From Salinivirga sp035268865 (GTDB lineage: Bacteria > Bacteroidota > Bacteroidia > Bacteroidales > Salinivirgaceae): DNA of 38,028 nucleotides. The translations under genes and the position numbers were made by a program. Every line of letters starts with the position of its first letter. Positions within the stretch are counted from its first letter, which is position 1. The stretch spans positions 1-38,028 of the forward strand of contig NZ_DATFKB010000190.1 in NCBI RefSeq assembly GCF_035268865.1. Reading direction: 5' to 3'. The notes beneath the pieces are model-generated. The model was not told the origin of the DNA and searched no databases. It worked only from the letters and a program-made list of their open reading frames with translations. This document shows positions 24,246-33,096 of this stretch, one piece after another.

Positions 24246-25088
24246 ATGGACACGAAAAAAATAATAACAGGAATGTTTATAATATCAACACTTATGGGAT
24301 GTTCAATTCATAAAAAAGCCGCTAAAGAACGCGCAGAGATGCTTCAACAGCTACCGCAAACAGCACAAATAATTCGGGCAGCAGACCTCGAAAGGCTACC
24401 TCAACCAGTAAAGCAATGGCTTGCCAGTAGTGGTGTAGTTGGAAAAAAGCGCACTCAAACCGCTTTTGTTGAGCAAACACTACGAATGAAATTGAAATCG
24501 GATCAGGATAAATGGTATATAGGAAAGGCCAATCAATTATTTACAATAGAGGACCCCGGTTTCAACTGGACCATGCGCATGAAAATGTCTCCAATAATTA
24601 ACATAAAGGCCCGCGACAAATTTGCCAATGGCCATGGAGAAATGCATATTAAAATGAACAACCTTATAACCATGGCTAAAGCCGCGGGTTCAAAAATCGA
24701 TGAAGCTTCGTTGCAGCGTTTTTTGGGTGAATTGGTGTGGTTTCCTTCGGCAGCTTTAAGTGAACATATTAACTGGGAAACTATAGACAGCACGTCGGCC
24801 AGGGCAACAATAAACATAAATGACATAGAGGCCTTCGGAACCTTTAACTTCAATACTCAGGGTGAAGTTGTAAGTTTCTCGGCCATGCGTTATAAAGATA
24901 CCGGTGCTGAAGCAGAAAAACGACTTTGGATAAATACCGTTAAAAAAACAGGAATAATAAATGGCATCAGGGTTCCGGTGAAAACCAGCACAACCTGGAG
25001 GCTCGATGATGGAGACTGGACATGGCTAAAACTGGAAATTACAGATATAAAACTTAACCCCGCAAAAAAACAAATTACTAACCCTTAA
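24246..25088 (+). CDS. DUF6544-type lipoprotein
   Basis: A 280-residue lipoprotein with lipobox LMGC (Cys19). The mature part closely follows the DUF6544 pattern: LPQPVKQWLASSGVVGK near 55-71, then a WYIGKANQLFTIEDPGFNW strand, INIKARDKFANGHGEMHIKM, an ELVWFPSAAL motif near 160-169, and FGTFNFNTQGEVVSFSAMRYKD. Family function is unknown to me; the repeated beta strands suggest a ligand-binding sheet in the periplasm. It is the second gene of the cassette, 11 bases after the barrel-like lipoprotein and 10 before the flavodoxin, so all three probably act together. The family call rests on recalled motif order, not on a search. Confidence 0.75.
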   Translation: MDTKKIITGMFIISTLMGCSIHKKAAKERAEMLQQLPQTAQIIRAADLERLPQPVKQWLASSGVVGKKRTQTAFVEQTLRMKLKSDQDKWYIGKANQLFTIEDPGFNWTMRMKMSPIINIKARDKFANGHGEMHIKMNNLITMAKAAGSKIDEASLQRFLGELVWFPSAALSEHINWETIDSTSARATININDIEAFGTFNFNTQGEVVSFSAMRYKDTGAEAEKRLWINTVKKTGIINGIRVPVKTSTTWRLDDGDWTWLKLEITDIKLNPAKKQITNP

Positions 25089-25098
25089 AACCACTACA

Positions 25099-25584
25099 AT
25101 GAAAACACTAATCGTATATGCAACAAACCATGGTACAAGTGAGCAAATCGCAAAACTTATTGCAGAAAAGGCTGCAAATGAGACAGATCTGGTTAATTTA
25201 AAAAAAGAGAAAAAAATTGACCTGCATTCATATGAACAAATAATCATAGGCGGATCCATACATGCAGGTACCATACAAAAACCCCTGCGCAGGTTTATTG
25301 AAGGCAGCATGTCGCAGTTATTACAAAAGCGCATCGGTCTTTTTCTGTCATGCATGCACGAGCAAAAAGCACAGAAACAGTTTGAGATGGTTTTTCCTGA
25401 AATTTTGCGTACTCATGCTCAAAGCAAACAACTTACAGGTGGTGAATTTCGCTTCGATAAAATGAATTTTTTAGAAAGGGCAATTGTAAAAAAAGTTGTT
25501 GGCATAAGCGAAAGCATAAGCAATATAAACTTCGATGCAATTGAAAGGCTTGTGGAAGAGATGGATCTAAATAAAGTAAATTGA
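25099..25584 (+). CDS. Flavodoxin-fold protein, HemG-like
   Basis: A 161-residue cytoplasmic flavodoxin-like protein. The FMN phosphate loop is ATNHGTSEQIA (residues 8-18). IIIGGSIHAGTIQKPLRRFI (about 49-68) is the second flavin contact, and RIGLFLSCMHEQK is the third strand region. This order is the same as in HemG, the menaquinone-dependent protoporphyrinogen oxidase, and in the Flavodoxin_5 group. The HemG-specific long loop is hard to judge by eye. Its position between a lipoprotein and a beta-barrel-like gene, not among haem genes, argues for another redox role. The TGA is one base before the ATG of the next gene. Confidence 0.8.
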   Translation: MKTLIVYATNHGTSEQIAKLIAEKAANETDLVNLKKEKKIDLHSYEQIIIGGSIHAGTIQKPLRRFIEGSMSQLLQKRIGLFLSCMHEQKAQKQFEMVFPEILRTHAQSKQLTGGEFRFDKMNFLERAIVKKVVGISESISNINFDAIERLVEEMDLNKVN

Positions 25585-25585
25585 A

Positions 25586-26176
25586 ATGAATAAAATCATT
25601 CGAAAGACATTCATAGGATTGGCCCTACCAATAATGATCTGCGGAAGCAGGGTTTGGTCGCAGGAATCCCGGCTTTCAGAACCCTTATTTTACAAACACT
25701 CTGTAGAAACCAGTCCCATTTCTCCATTTTTGCAGATGGCGAAAAAAGGTATTTGGGGAATTAAATACGAATATGCCATTACACCCAAAGATGAATTAAA
25801 AGCTGGCTTAGCTTACATGAACTTACACTTTGAGGAAGGTACCACAAACTCACCCGGATTAATAATTGGTTACAGGAGATTTGTTTGGAAAAAACTATAT
25901 CTCGAATATGAACTATGGCCGGCCTATGACGAGTTTTATGAAAAAAACGAGTCGAAATATTACAAAAGCTTCGATTTGTGGAATGAGTTTCGGGTAGGCT
26001 ATCAAATAAATTTCACAATAAATCAAGTACCGTTGTTTGTTAACATAGCATGGCCTTTCGGTTTTGGTTTATATAGCTCCAATAAGCCTGATAGTTTTTA
26101 TGACCGCATGAACCAAAGCTTTAATGATAAATACTTCTTTCAATTCCCTTTGCTATTTACAGGATTTAAATTTTGA
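25586..26176 (+). CDS. Exported beta-barrel-like protein of unknown function
   Basis: A 196-residue protein with a signal peptide (positively charged start, hydrophobic core FIGLALPIMICGS, likely cleavage near VWSQ). The mature part is rich in aromatic residues and amphipathic strands: GIWGIKYEYAI, ELKAGLAYMNLHF, GLIIGYRRFVW, LYLEYELWPAYD, FRVGYQINFTI. It ends FPLLFTGFKF, with the terminal Phe expected of an outer-membrane barrel. I do not recognise the family. It is the last gene of the four-gene cassette and converges on the sigma-factor operon. Confidence 0.65.
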   Translation: MNKIIRKTFIGLALPIMICGSRVWSQESRLSEPLFYKHSVETSPISPFLQMAKKGIWGIKYEYAITPKDELKAGLAYMNLHFEEGTTNSPGLIIGYRRFVWKKLYLEYELWPAYDEFYEKNESKYYKSFDLWNEFRVGYQINFTINQVPLFVNIAWPFGFGLYSSNKPDSFYDRMNQSFNDKYFFQFPLLFTGFKF

Positions 26177-26213
26177 TAATGATCAAAGCATAATATCGCA
26201 CCACCATGACCCT

Positions 26214-26259
26214 TAAACAAAAATGAGGAATGCCGGAATATAATCCGGCATATCCTCAT
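26214..26259 (-). terminator. Terminator between the convergent cassette and sigma operon
   Basis: A long stem, ATGAGGA-A-TGCCGGA (26223-26237) with TCCGGCA-T-A-TCCTCAT (26244-26259), makes 15 bp with one bulged base and a 6-base loop. The reverse strand continues TTTTTGTTT, so it best serves the leftward sigma/anti-sigma operon. The same hairpin may also stop or protect the rightward transcript. Confidence 0.8.
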
Positions 26260-26345
26260 CAAAGGACTTGTTAATGAACACCTTATAATTTAGAAAAGCC
26301 GCTACTTTCTTTTTGCTTTTGATATAGAAATCTGTTTCTGATTTC

Positions 26346-27026
26346 TCACCGTTTTCTTAAATAAATATTTCCACTCACCGTGCTCAATTCCAGGCCAAAA
26401 CCGCCATTATTGATTATATATGAAACACTTGATGGCATATAGTTAAACTTCTTTGGTTGTTGAGCCGGAATATTGAAATCTGAATACATTTTACCCGAAA
26501 CCGTATTGAGTTTTAGATCGGCCCCGGCGTTGTTATTCCAATTTACATCTATATCGCCACTAACGCTCTTTAGATGAAGTTCGGCATTCATTCCTTTTGA
26601 TTCAATATCACCGCCAATGGTTTCTACACTAACAGGGATATCCCCTGGTAGGTAAACTATAACTTCCATATCAATAGAAACGTGCCTGCCTTTTTTAATA
26701 ACTATATTTTCTTTTTGGTTCTTTTTTATAATGGTCTCGCCTATTTCTTCTAAGTCTTGAATCTCTGATTTTATTTCAAGGGTCTGACCGTAACGTTTTG
26801 TTTCCAGGTCGAATTTATCATTATCTTTTCCATCGTTAATATTGACAGTAACAACTACTTTTACATTTGATTGACTCCAGGCTTCAAGCCTGATATGGTC
26901 GGCAAAACTGAATTCGAGATTCAATTTTTCAGCAGAATTAAGAGGCACCGTTTTTTCGAATTTCTGCTGAGCTGGTAGGTTTAAACACAGGGCTAAACCT
27001 GCGATAAAAACAATCAGTCGTTTCAT
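26346..27026 (-). CDS. Exported DUF4097-like protein (adhesin-type beta-helix)
   Basis: A 226-residue protein with a signal peptide (residues 1-19, ending LPAQQ). The mature part starts KFEKTVPLNSAEKLNLEFSFADHIRLEAWSQSNV, the usual DUF4097 opening in which a short sequence of strands reads out to repeated 'VSG.I' turns. SVETIGGDIESKGM, LKSVSGDIDVNW, LNTVSGKMYSDF and LSTVSGNIYLRK are four such turns. It should form a periplasmic or surface right-handed beta structure. It ends the ECF sigma operon, 28 bases after a related gene, and the pair probably arose by duplication. Its molecular role is unknown. Confidence 0.75.
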   Translation of the reverse strand: MKRLIVFIAGLALCLNLPAQQKFEKTVPLNSAEKLNLEFSFADHIRLEAWSQSNVKVVVTVNINDGKDNDKFDLETKRYGQTLEIKSEIQDLEEIGETIIKKNQKENIVIKKGRHVSIDMEVIVYLPGDIPVSVETIGGDIESKGMNAELHLKSVSGDIDVNWNNNAGADLKLNTVSGKMYSDFNIPAQQPKKFNYMPSSVSYIINNGGFGLELSTVSGNIYLRKR

Positions 27027-27054
27027 AAATAATTGGTTTTAAGGGTTTGGGGTA

Positions 27055-27858
27055 TTACTTATTTTTCCGGAGATAAATATTATCATTAAAAGCTTTAAGG
27101 ATCATCTCCACGCCACCTTTATTAATGGTTCCGGTAAGGTTACTGCCGCCAACAAAAACAAAATCAAACCCCTTATCATTTTCATTTTCTTCAATTTCGA
27201 GTCCGAAATCGGAATAAATGTTCCCGTTCATACTGCTTAAAACCAAATTAGCCGGTGTTTGGGCAGGCATCGTAATATCGATTTCGCCATTAAAAGCGGT
27301 AACGGTTATTGGTGCATCCTGGCTCACCTGTCCAAACAGGATACTAATATTCCCGTTCATGGAATTAATCGTTAACGGACCTGTTACATTATTTAACCGG
27401 ATGTCGTCGTTCATGGTTTTTATTTCTAGGTCGGAACTGAAGTCTTTTACCTGAAGACCTTCACTGCCCCAGGGAATTTCATTTTTTATTTTAACCGACA
27501 TCCCTTTGGGCACACGGAAATCATAGATTACATTTCCTGAGGGCTTTTCTACGCCCGTAAAAGACACATTGTCGCCATGAGCAGTCATCATAAGACCAAT
27601 TTTGGTATTATCTTCACCATGGGTGTTAATTTGCTTCAGTCCTTTTGCTTTTTCAGGGACAGGTTCTTTTTCGTAGCCTTCGGCAATAATTTCAATTTTG
27701 TTGCCTGAAGTCTCAGTAAGTTTAATTTGGGCAGGTAAATGCTGAATGGTTACCGATGTTGCAGTACCTTTTTCGTGAGAAAATTTTTGCGCCCTGGCAA
27801 ATCCACCTGACAAAACCAGGGCGATTGCCAACGAGAAAATTACACTTAATTTTTTCAT
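27055..27858 (-). CDS. Exported DUF4097-like protein (paralogue of its neighbour)
   Basis: A 267-residue protein with a signal peptide (1-23, ending GFARAQ). The mature part again ends in repeats of the type FSSDLEIKTMNDDIRL, TINSMNGNISILF, VTAFNGEIDITM, LSSMNGNIYSDF and LKAFNDNIYLRKNK. These 'MNG/FNG.I' turns correspond to the VSG turns of the following gene, so the two share architecture. It lies 30 bases after the anti-sigma gene. In Bacteroidota, DUF4097-like genes are commonly co-transcribed with ECF sigma/anti-sigma pairs; the pair may monitor or be the output of envelope stress (inference). Confidence 0.75.
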   Translation of the reverse strand: MKKLSVIFSLAIALVLSGGFARAQKFSHEKGTATSVTIQHLPAQIKLTETSGNKIEIIAEGYEKEPVPEKAKGLKQINTHGEDNTKIGLMMTAHGDNVSFTGVEKPSGNVIYDFRVPKGMSVKIKNEIPWGSEGLQVKDFSSDLEIKTMNDDIRLNNVTGPLTINSMNGNISILFGQVSQDAPITVTAFNGEIDITMPAQTPANLVLSSMNGNIYSDFGLEIEENENDKGFDFVFVGGSNLTGTINKGGVEMILKAFNDNIYLRKNK

Positions 27859-27888
27859 AATAATTGGGTTTTAATGATTAATAACGTT

Positions 27889-28671
27889 TTACAAAGCCAC
27901 AGATAATCCTTGTTGAGCTTGTTTTTTTACTTCATTGTTTATTCGGTCCTTATGAATTATATCTTCGAGTGCTGGTTTAACTTCTGGTTCTTTAAAAGTA
28001 ACGAGCAAATTAATCAGCGTAATTTGTAATATGGGGTCAGTTTGTTGCTCAAGTGAGGCTATAAGCGCCTTTCTAACTTTTGATTGATTTTTATATTGGC
28101 TTAAAGCATAGATTGCAGCCATGCGCACATTGGTGTTCTCATCATTATTCATGGTATTGATTAAAACATCCAACATTTTTTCATTTGGAGCGGCCTCCGT
28201 GTTAATTTGGTTAATAGCCTTAATTCGCTGGCTTGCCGTGGGTTTGTCCAAAGAAACATATTGAACCCGCCTGTTCAGTTCTTCTACACGCTGATTCAGG
28301 TGTGCGAGCTGTTGCTGCTCCCCTGACTTACTTTTTAAAAACCAACCTATAGCGATACCGACACCCACAAGCAGCACCACCTGTGCTGCAAAGGACCATA
28401 CCTGTTTTAAGGAATACTGCCTTTTTTGCTCGTGTGTAGAAACTTGTTGTTTTTCTTGCTGAAGCATTTGATAAAAATCCGACCTTAACGAATCTGGTGG
28501 TTGATATGAGGGGACCTCGTCGATTTTATCAAGCATTATGCGGGTTTCATCCAACGCAATCTTACATGCTTCACATTTTGACAAATGGGCATTAATTGCT
28601 TTTTTTGTTCGATCATCTAAATCACCTGTCAGATAATCAACTAAATGGTATGTTACTTTTTCACAGTTCAT
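27889..28671 (-). CDS. Membrane anti-sigma factor: zinc-finger plus HEAT-repeat domain
   Basis: A 260-residue protein from ATG 28671, overlapping the sigma gene by 11 bases; a longer frame from 28707 adds a non-conserved leader. The N-terminus is a zf-HC2 anti-sigma domain with HLSKCEACK (His-x3-Cys-x2-Cys). A membrane helix follows near residues 90-112 (FAAQVVLLVGVGIAIGWFL), then a coiled stretch. The extracytoplasmic half is a HEAT-like repeat array: NVRMAAIYALSQYKN, ILQITLINLLVTFKE, and a final helix pair. The zinc finger should hold the ECF factor at the membrane. HEAT repeats suggest a protein ligand outside. The gene order with two DUF4097 proteins makes them candidate sensors or partners. 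Confidence 0.85.
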   Translation of the reverse strand: MNCEKVTYHLVDYLTGDLDDRTKKAINAHLSKCEACKIALDETRIMLDKIDEVPSYQPPDSLRSDFYQMLQQEKQQVSTHEQKRQYSLKQVWSFAAQVVLLVGVGIAIGWFLKSKSGEQQQLAHLNQRVEELNRRVQYVSLDKPTASQRIKAINQINTEAAPNEKMLDVLINTMNNDENTNVRMAAIYALSQYKNQSKVRKALIASLEQQTDPILQITLINLLVTFKEPEVKPALEDIIHKDRINNEVKKQAQQGLSVAL

Positions 28672-29212
28672 TCTCAAATAATTTTTTTTGTTCAAAATAA
28701 GCCACACGTAAATTTTTAATTGCCCTATGAACTTTTACTTTAACTGATGATATTGAATCTCCTGTAATACCTGATATTTCTTTATATTGTAGTTTTTGAA
28801 ATCGGGCCAGTTCAATTATCTCTTTTTGTTCTTTGGGCAGTGCGTTCAATGCTTTAAATAAAACGGTATCCTGTTCAACCTGAGAAATCATATTTTCTAC
28901 AGGTTCGTCAGGGCTTTCCTCAAGTTCGGAGAACTTTGGGTGATCCTGAAAATATTGATTCAGCGTATTTCTGGCTATTTGAAAAAGCCAGGCTCGAAAC
29001 TTACCGCTACCTTTATACGATTTACGGTACTTTATTATTCGCTGAAATACATTTTGTACCAAATCTTCGCTTGTGGCCTTACAGTGACACATGCGCAAGT
29101 AAAAATTAAATAACTGTACATGGTATTTCTCAAAGAGCGGCGCCAATGCATCAAGGTTCCCATCACGGACATTGGTCATTAATTGCTCATCAGTTAATTT
29201 TTCTAAATGCAT
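28661..29212 (-). CDS. ECF-type RNA polymerase sigma factor
   Basis: A 183-residue sigma-70 factor with region 2 (ALAPLFEKYHVQLFNFYLRM, then SEDLVQNVFQRIIKY and GKFRAWLFQIARNTLNQYF, about residues 22-87) and region 4 (LNALPKEQKEIIELARFQKLQYKEISGITGDSISSVKVKVHRAIKNLR, about 122-170). The linker is short and region 3 is absent, as expected for ECF factors. It is the first gene of a four-gene operon and overlaps its anti-sigma gene. Two small inverted repeats lie upstream (29246-29258 and 29280-29293), but no standard TAnnTTTG promoter, which would fit autoregulation (inference). Confidence 0.92.
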   Translation of the reverse strand: MHLEKLTDEQLMTNVRDGNLDALAPLFEKYHVQLFNFYLRMCHCKATSEDLVQNVFQRIIKYRKSYKGSGKFRAWLFQIARNTLNQYFQDHPKFSELEESPDEPVENMISQVEQDTVLFKALNALPKEQKEIIELARFQKLQYKEISGITGDSISSVKVKVHRAIKNLRVAYFEQKKLFENEL

Positions 29213-29434
29213 ACTTTAAGGATTGCTATAATGGATATTGCAAAAAACCATTTTGGTTACAATAAAATTACAGTTTTTTCTTAAGTCATTAAGAAACAAT
29301 CCATCAAATAACATTTTTCCTTTTTTAATTAGCTACAATAAACAATCGACAATTATCTAGAATAAAATGCCAAATATTTTAGGTTCGAACAGGGATGCAA
29401 CTAAATGAACATTTTAAGTGTTTTTACCTATAAT

Positions 29435-29461
29435 TTGTTTCACAAATTAATACTAGATTTG
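29435..29461 (+). promoter_or_regulatory. Candidate promoter of the multi-PAS kinase gene
   Basis: TAGATTTG (29454-29461) matches the -7 consensus exactly. A TTG at 29435-29437 lies 16 bases upstream, slightly closer than ideal. The leader to the ATG at 29500 would be about 32 bases. The rest of the divergent gap (29213-29434) shows only the small inverted repeats noted with the sigma gene. Confidence 0.5.
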
Positions 29462-29499
29462 GAAAGAGTTTTACCAACTGAAAACTTAAACCAACCGCT

Positions 29500-32400
29500 A
29501 TGCCAGACAACAAGCCTAAAGACGAGGCTTTGAAGATTCGTGTTGAATTATTAGAAAAGCAAATTTCCGAAAGAGAAAAAGAACTCAATTGTCTTAAAAA
29601 ATTTTCAGACACAATTGAAAACAATGATCACAACTTGCCCGAAATATTTAATAAGGTTATAAACATAATTCCTGATGCCTGGCAATACCCGGAAATAACC
29701 AGTGTAAGAATTGTTTTTGATGACTGCCAATATACTTCCCAAAATTTTAAAGAAAGCGATAAAACACAAAAAGCCAATATACAGACACATAAAATAAAAA
29801 GAGGTCAAATAGAAGTTTTTTATGCTGATGAAAAACCGGATGCTTACGAAGGACCATTTTTAAAAGAAGAACGCAACTTACTAAACATGCTTGCAGAAAG
29901 ACTTGGCAGGGTAGCAGAAAGACATGAAACAATTGTTAACTGGCAAAAAAGCGAAGCTCGTTTCAGAGAGCTTTTTCAAAACGATCAAAGGGCAATAATT
30001 ATATATAATTCCTTAGCTAAGGGGAGCGAATTCATAATAAAAAATGCCAATAAAACCGCAGAAAAATTAGATGACTTAAAAGCAGAAGATATTATTGGCC
30101 TCAGTGTTCAGGAGGCTTTACCTAAAAACAAGGCTCCTATTGTTAAGGAGTTATTGAATAAGGTCTGTCGCACAGGAAAACCAGTGAAACAAGAACATCT
30201 AATATCAAAAGCGCCAGGAATAAACGAATGGCGTGAATATTATGTTTACAAAATTTCTACCGGTGAACTGATAACTGCTTACAGAGACATAACCAAAGAA
30301 AAAGAGATGGGTACTGAGCGAGCTCTGACAATCAAGCTGCTTCAGCATCTGCATGCTGGAAAAAGCAAGTCGGACATGCTCTTGCGGGTATCGGGGCTTA
30401 TACAGGAATGGTGTGGGTGTAAGGATGTAAGCATCTTGTTGCGAAATGGTAAAAAATATATGTATTACAAGTATCAACCAGGTACAGCTGAACTTAAAAC
30501 AGCAGATTTATCTTTTACCCAAGAAAAGAACGTAAGCAAACTTTTCGACAAATTGGCCAATGGAAAAACCGAACAATCACTTCCAGTTTTCACAGAAAAT
30601 CACAGTTTGTGGTATACCCAATCTTCTATACTAAAACTAACCAGCGAAGAAACATACAAGCAAACGCGTACCTTGCTTGATAAACTTGGGCAAAAGGCAG
30701 AGTCTTTTCTTTTAATACCAATAAAATATAAGGACCAATTCTTAGGATTTATACAGGCAAGTGACATTCGCCAACATATTTTTACAGAAAAAATGGTGAG
30801 CATACTGGAGCAATTCAGCGTAAACCTTGCACTTGCTATTTTCCAGCAAGAAACGGCCAATGCACTTTATGAGAGCAGGAAACAATACAAGCTTTTGGTA
30901 GAAAACCAAAACGATTTTGTTATACAAACAGATCTAAATTTTAAAATACTGTATATAAGTCCATCAATTATTAAATTTTTTGGAGAACCAGAATCAAAAT
31001 TAGTAGGGCGATCTTTTCTTGAAATAAGCGAAAAAAAAGATATCGAACTACTTAAAAAAGAATATAAAAAGGCAATAAAGCCGCCGTATTATTCATCTTA
31101 TACGAAGCAAACAACCATAAATAATCAAACTTACACTATTGAATGGTCTGGCTCGGCGGTCTTTAATAAAAACGGAGAAATAACATCAGTAGTGAGTGTT
31201 GGGCGCGATATAACAGCTCTTAAACAAGTTGAACAAACATTAAAACAAAGTGAAGCGCGATTTAAAGAAATATTTCAATCTGTTAAAGAAGGTATTATCT
31301 ATTTTGACACAAAAGGAAAAGTAATTTTTGCAAATGAAGCTTTAGAAAACATAACAGGGGTTCCGGTAAGTGAACTTGAAGGTAAAAATGCATTTCATCT
31401 TGCCCGAAAATTTGTCTCGGGCAAACAATTGCCCCAACTCATAAAAAAAGTTGCACAGGCTGTTAGTGGCCAATCGCTTCAGCCTTTTGAATTACCATAC
31501 AACAATAAAATTATTGAAATAAGTGCAAACTACGCAAAAAACAGTAATCGAATTACATCATCATTACGGGATGTAACTGCTGCAAGAGAAGCAAAAATAC
31601 AGCTTGCAGAGAGTGAAAAAAAATACAGAAACATTTTCGAAAATGCACCTGTAGGCGTTTTTCAAACCAATGCAAAAGGCGAAGTACTGCTCATTAATTT
31701 CGAAATGGCCAGGATATTGGGATTTGATTCAGCTGATGAAGCCATAAAATATTACTACAATTTGGGAGAACAGCTTTATGTGCACGCAGAAAAACGCGAA
31801 CAGTTTCTAAAACAAATAAAAAAACACGGCTCTGTCGATAATTTCGAATACCAGGCTAAAAAGAAAAACGGCGCACACATTTGGTTATCAATGAACGCTC
31901 GTATTGCCAAAAAAGCTGGTAAAGACAGCTTTATAATGGAGGGCTTTACTTCAGACATCACCCAAAGGAAAAAGGCTGAAATTGCCCTTAAAGAACAAAA
32001 ACTGCTTTTTGAGGCCATGTTCCATTCCATCACCGATGCCATTATCATAACAGATACACAGAAAAAAATTATTCTTGCAAACAAAGGCCTTCAACAAACA
32101 TTTGGGTATAAAACAGAGGCTATTGAGGGGGAGTCTACAAAAAAATTACTGGCCCATACTGAAAAGACAAACATATCAGAAAATACAGTTGCAAAATCAG
32201 AAGATTCTCCTGCAAAAGATTTCTATATCGCTTCATATAAGCGGGCCGACGGCACAATATTCTCGGGAGAAACCTTCGGACGCAAACTTTATGATTCAAA
32301 AGGCGCCTGGATCGGAAACCTGGAGATTATTCGGGATATATCAGAACGACAGAATTTTATTCAACAACTTGAAGCAGCTAAAAACAAAGCTGAACAAAGC

Positions 32401-33096
32401 GACCAGCTCAAATCTGCATTTTTGGCAAACATGAGCCATGAAATACGCACACCCATGAATGGAATTCTGGGTTTTGCTCAAATGTTTTTACATTCAGAAC
32501 TAAATCGCGACAAACAAAAACGATATGCCAAAATTATAATTGACAACACAAAACAGCTTCTGACTATTGTAAACGATATACTGGATATTTCACTCATTGA
32601 GGCAGAGCAAATGCGACTTGTATTTAAAGAGACCGACATAAAACAATTGTGCAAAGAACTACATGATTTGTATGATCATCAGGCGGTTGGTAAAAACATT
32701 GATTTAAAATATATAGTTGAAGATCAAATTTCACCGGAAATTGAAACCGATCCTGTCAGATTAAAACAAATATTAGGAAACCTGATTCACAATGCCATTA
32801 AATTCACTTCTGAAGGGTTTGTAGAGTTTGGTTTTAAACAAAAAAACAGCGAAATTCTTTTTTCCATAAAAGATTCCGGCATTGGCATCGACGCTGAAGT
32901 TTTAGATGAAATGTTTGATCGCTTCAGACAAGAAGAATTACAAGATTCCAAAAAATTGGGCGGTACTGGATTAGGACTTTCGATTTCGAAAAAACTGGTT
33001 GAATTGCTTGGAGGTAAAATTTGGGCCGAATCAAAAAAAGGCCGGGGCTCAAAATTCTTCATTACAATACCAGTCGAACCAAAAAAAAGTGATTAA
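29500..33096 (+). CDS. Soluble multi-PAS/GAF sensor histidine kinase
   Basis: A 1198-residue kinase with no obvious membrane segment. Reading from the N-terminus: a short coiled coil (8-40), a GAF-like region (40-145), a PAS domain (about 148-268), a GAF domain (about 270-460), four PAS domains starting near 462, 585, 706 and 835, a HisKA domain with the phospho-acceptor His980 in ANMSHEIRTPMNG, and an HATPase_c domain (LKQILGNLIHNAIKFT, GIGI, then GGTGLGLSI). There is no receiver or DNA-binding domain. The response regulator must be encoded elsewhere, since no candidate is nearby. It probably senses several cytoplasmic cues or ligands. Its stop codon interlocks with that of the convergent GPP34 gene. 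Confidence 0.93.
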   Translation: MPDNKPKDEALKIRVELLEKQISEREKELNCLKKFSDTIENNDHNLPEIFNKVINIIPDAWQYPEITSVRIVFDDCQYTSQNFKESDKTQKANIQTHKIKRGQIEVFYADEKPDAYEGPFLKEERNLLNMLAERLGRVAERHETIVNWQKSEARFRELFQNDQRAIIIYNSLAKGSEFIIKNANKTAEKLDDLKAEDIIGLSVQEALPKNKAPIVKELLNKVCRTGKPVKQEHLISKAPGINEWREYYVYKISTGELITAYRDITKEKEMGTERALTIKLLQHLHAGKSKSDMLLRVSGLIQEWCGCKDVSILLRNGKKYMYYKYQPGTAELKTADLSFTQEKNVSKLFDKLANGKTEQSLPVFTENHSLWYTQSSILKLTSEETYKQTRTLLDKLGQKAESFLLIPIKYKDQFLGFIQASDIRQHIFTEKMVSILEQFSVNLALAIFQQETANALYESRKQYKLLVENQNDFVIQTDLNFKILYISPSIIKFFGEPESKLVGRSFLEISEKKDIELLKKEYKKAIKPPYYSSYTKQTTINNQTYTIEWSGSAVFNKNGEITSVVSVGRDITALKQVEQTLKQSEARFKEIFQSVKEGIIYFDTKGKVIFANEALENITGVPVSELEGKNAFHLARKFVSGKQLPQLIKKVAQAVSGQSLQPFELPYNNKIIEISANYAKNSNRITSSLRDVTAAREAKIQLAESEKKYRNIFENAPVGVFQTNAKGEVLLINFEMARILGFDSADEAIKYYYNLGEQLYVHAEKREQFLKQIKKHGSVDNFEYQAKKKNGAHIWLSMNARIAKKAGKDSFIMEGFTSDITQRKKAEIALKEQKLLFEAMFHSITDAIIITDTQKKIILANKGLQQTFGYKTEAIEGESTKKLLAHTEKTNISENTVAKSEDSPAKDFYIASYKRADGTIFSGETFGRKLYDSKGAWIGNLEIIRDISERQNFIQQLEAAKNKAEQSDQLKSAFLANMSHEIRTPMNGILGFAQMFLHSELNRDKQKRYAKIIIDNTKQLLTIVNDILDISLIEAEQMRLVFKETDIKQLCKELHDLYDHQAVGKNIDLKYIVEDQISPEIETDPVRLKQILGNLIHNAIKFTSEGFVEFGFKQKNSEILFSIKDSGIGIDAEVLDEMFDRFRQEELQDSKKLGGTGLGLSISKKLVELLGGKIWAESKKGRGSKFFITIPVEPKKSD

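Noticed and set aside
29379..29396. GGTTCGAAC stretch resembling a tRNA T-loop
   Set aside because: The flanking bases form no acceptor, D or anticodon stems; it is just a TTCGAA palindrome.
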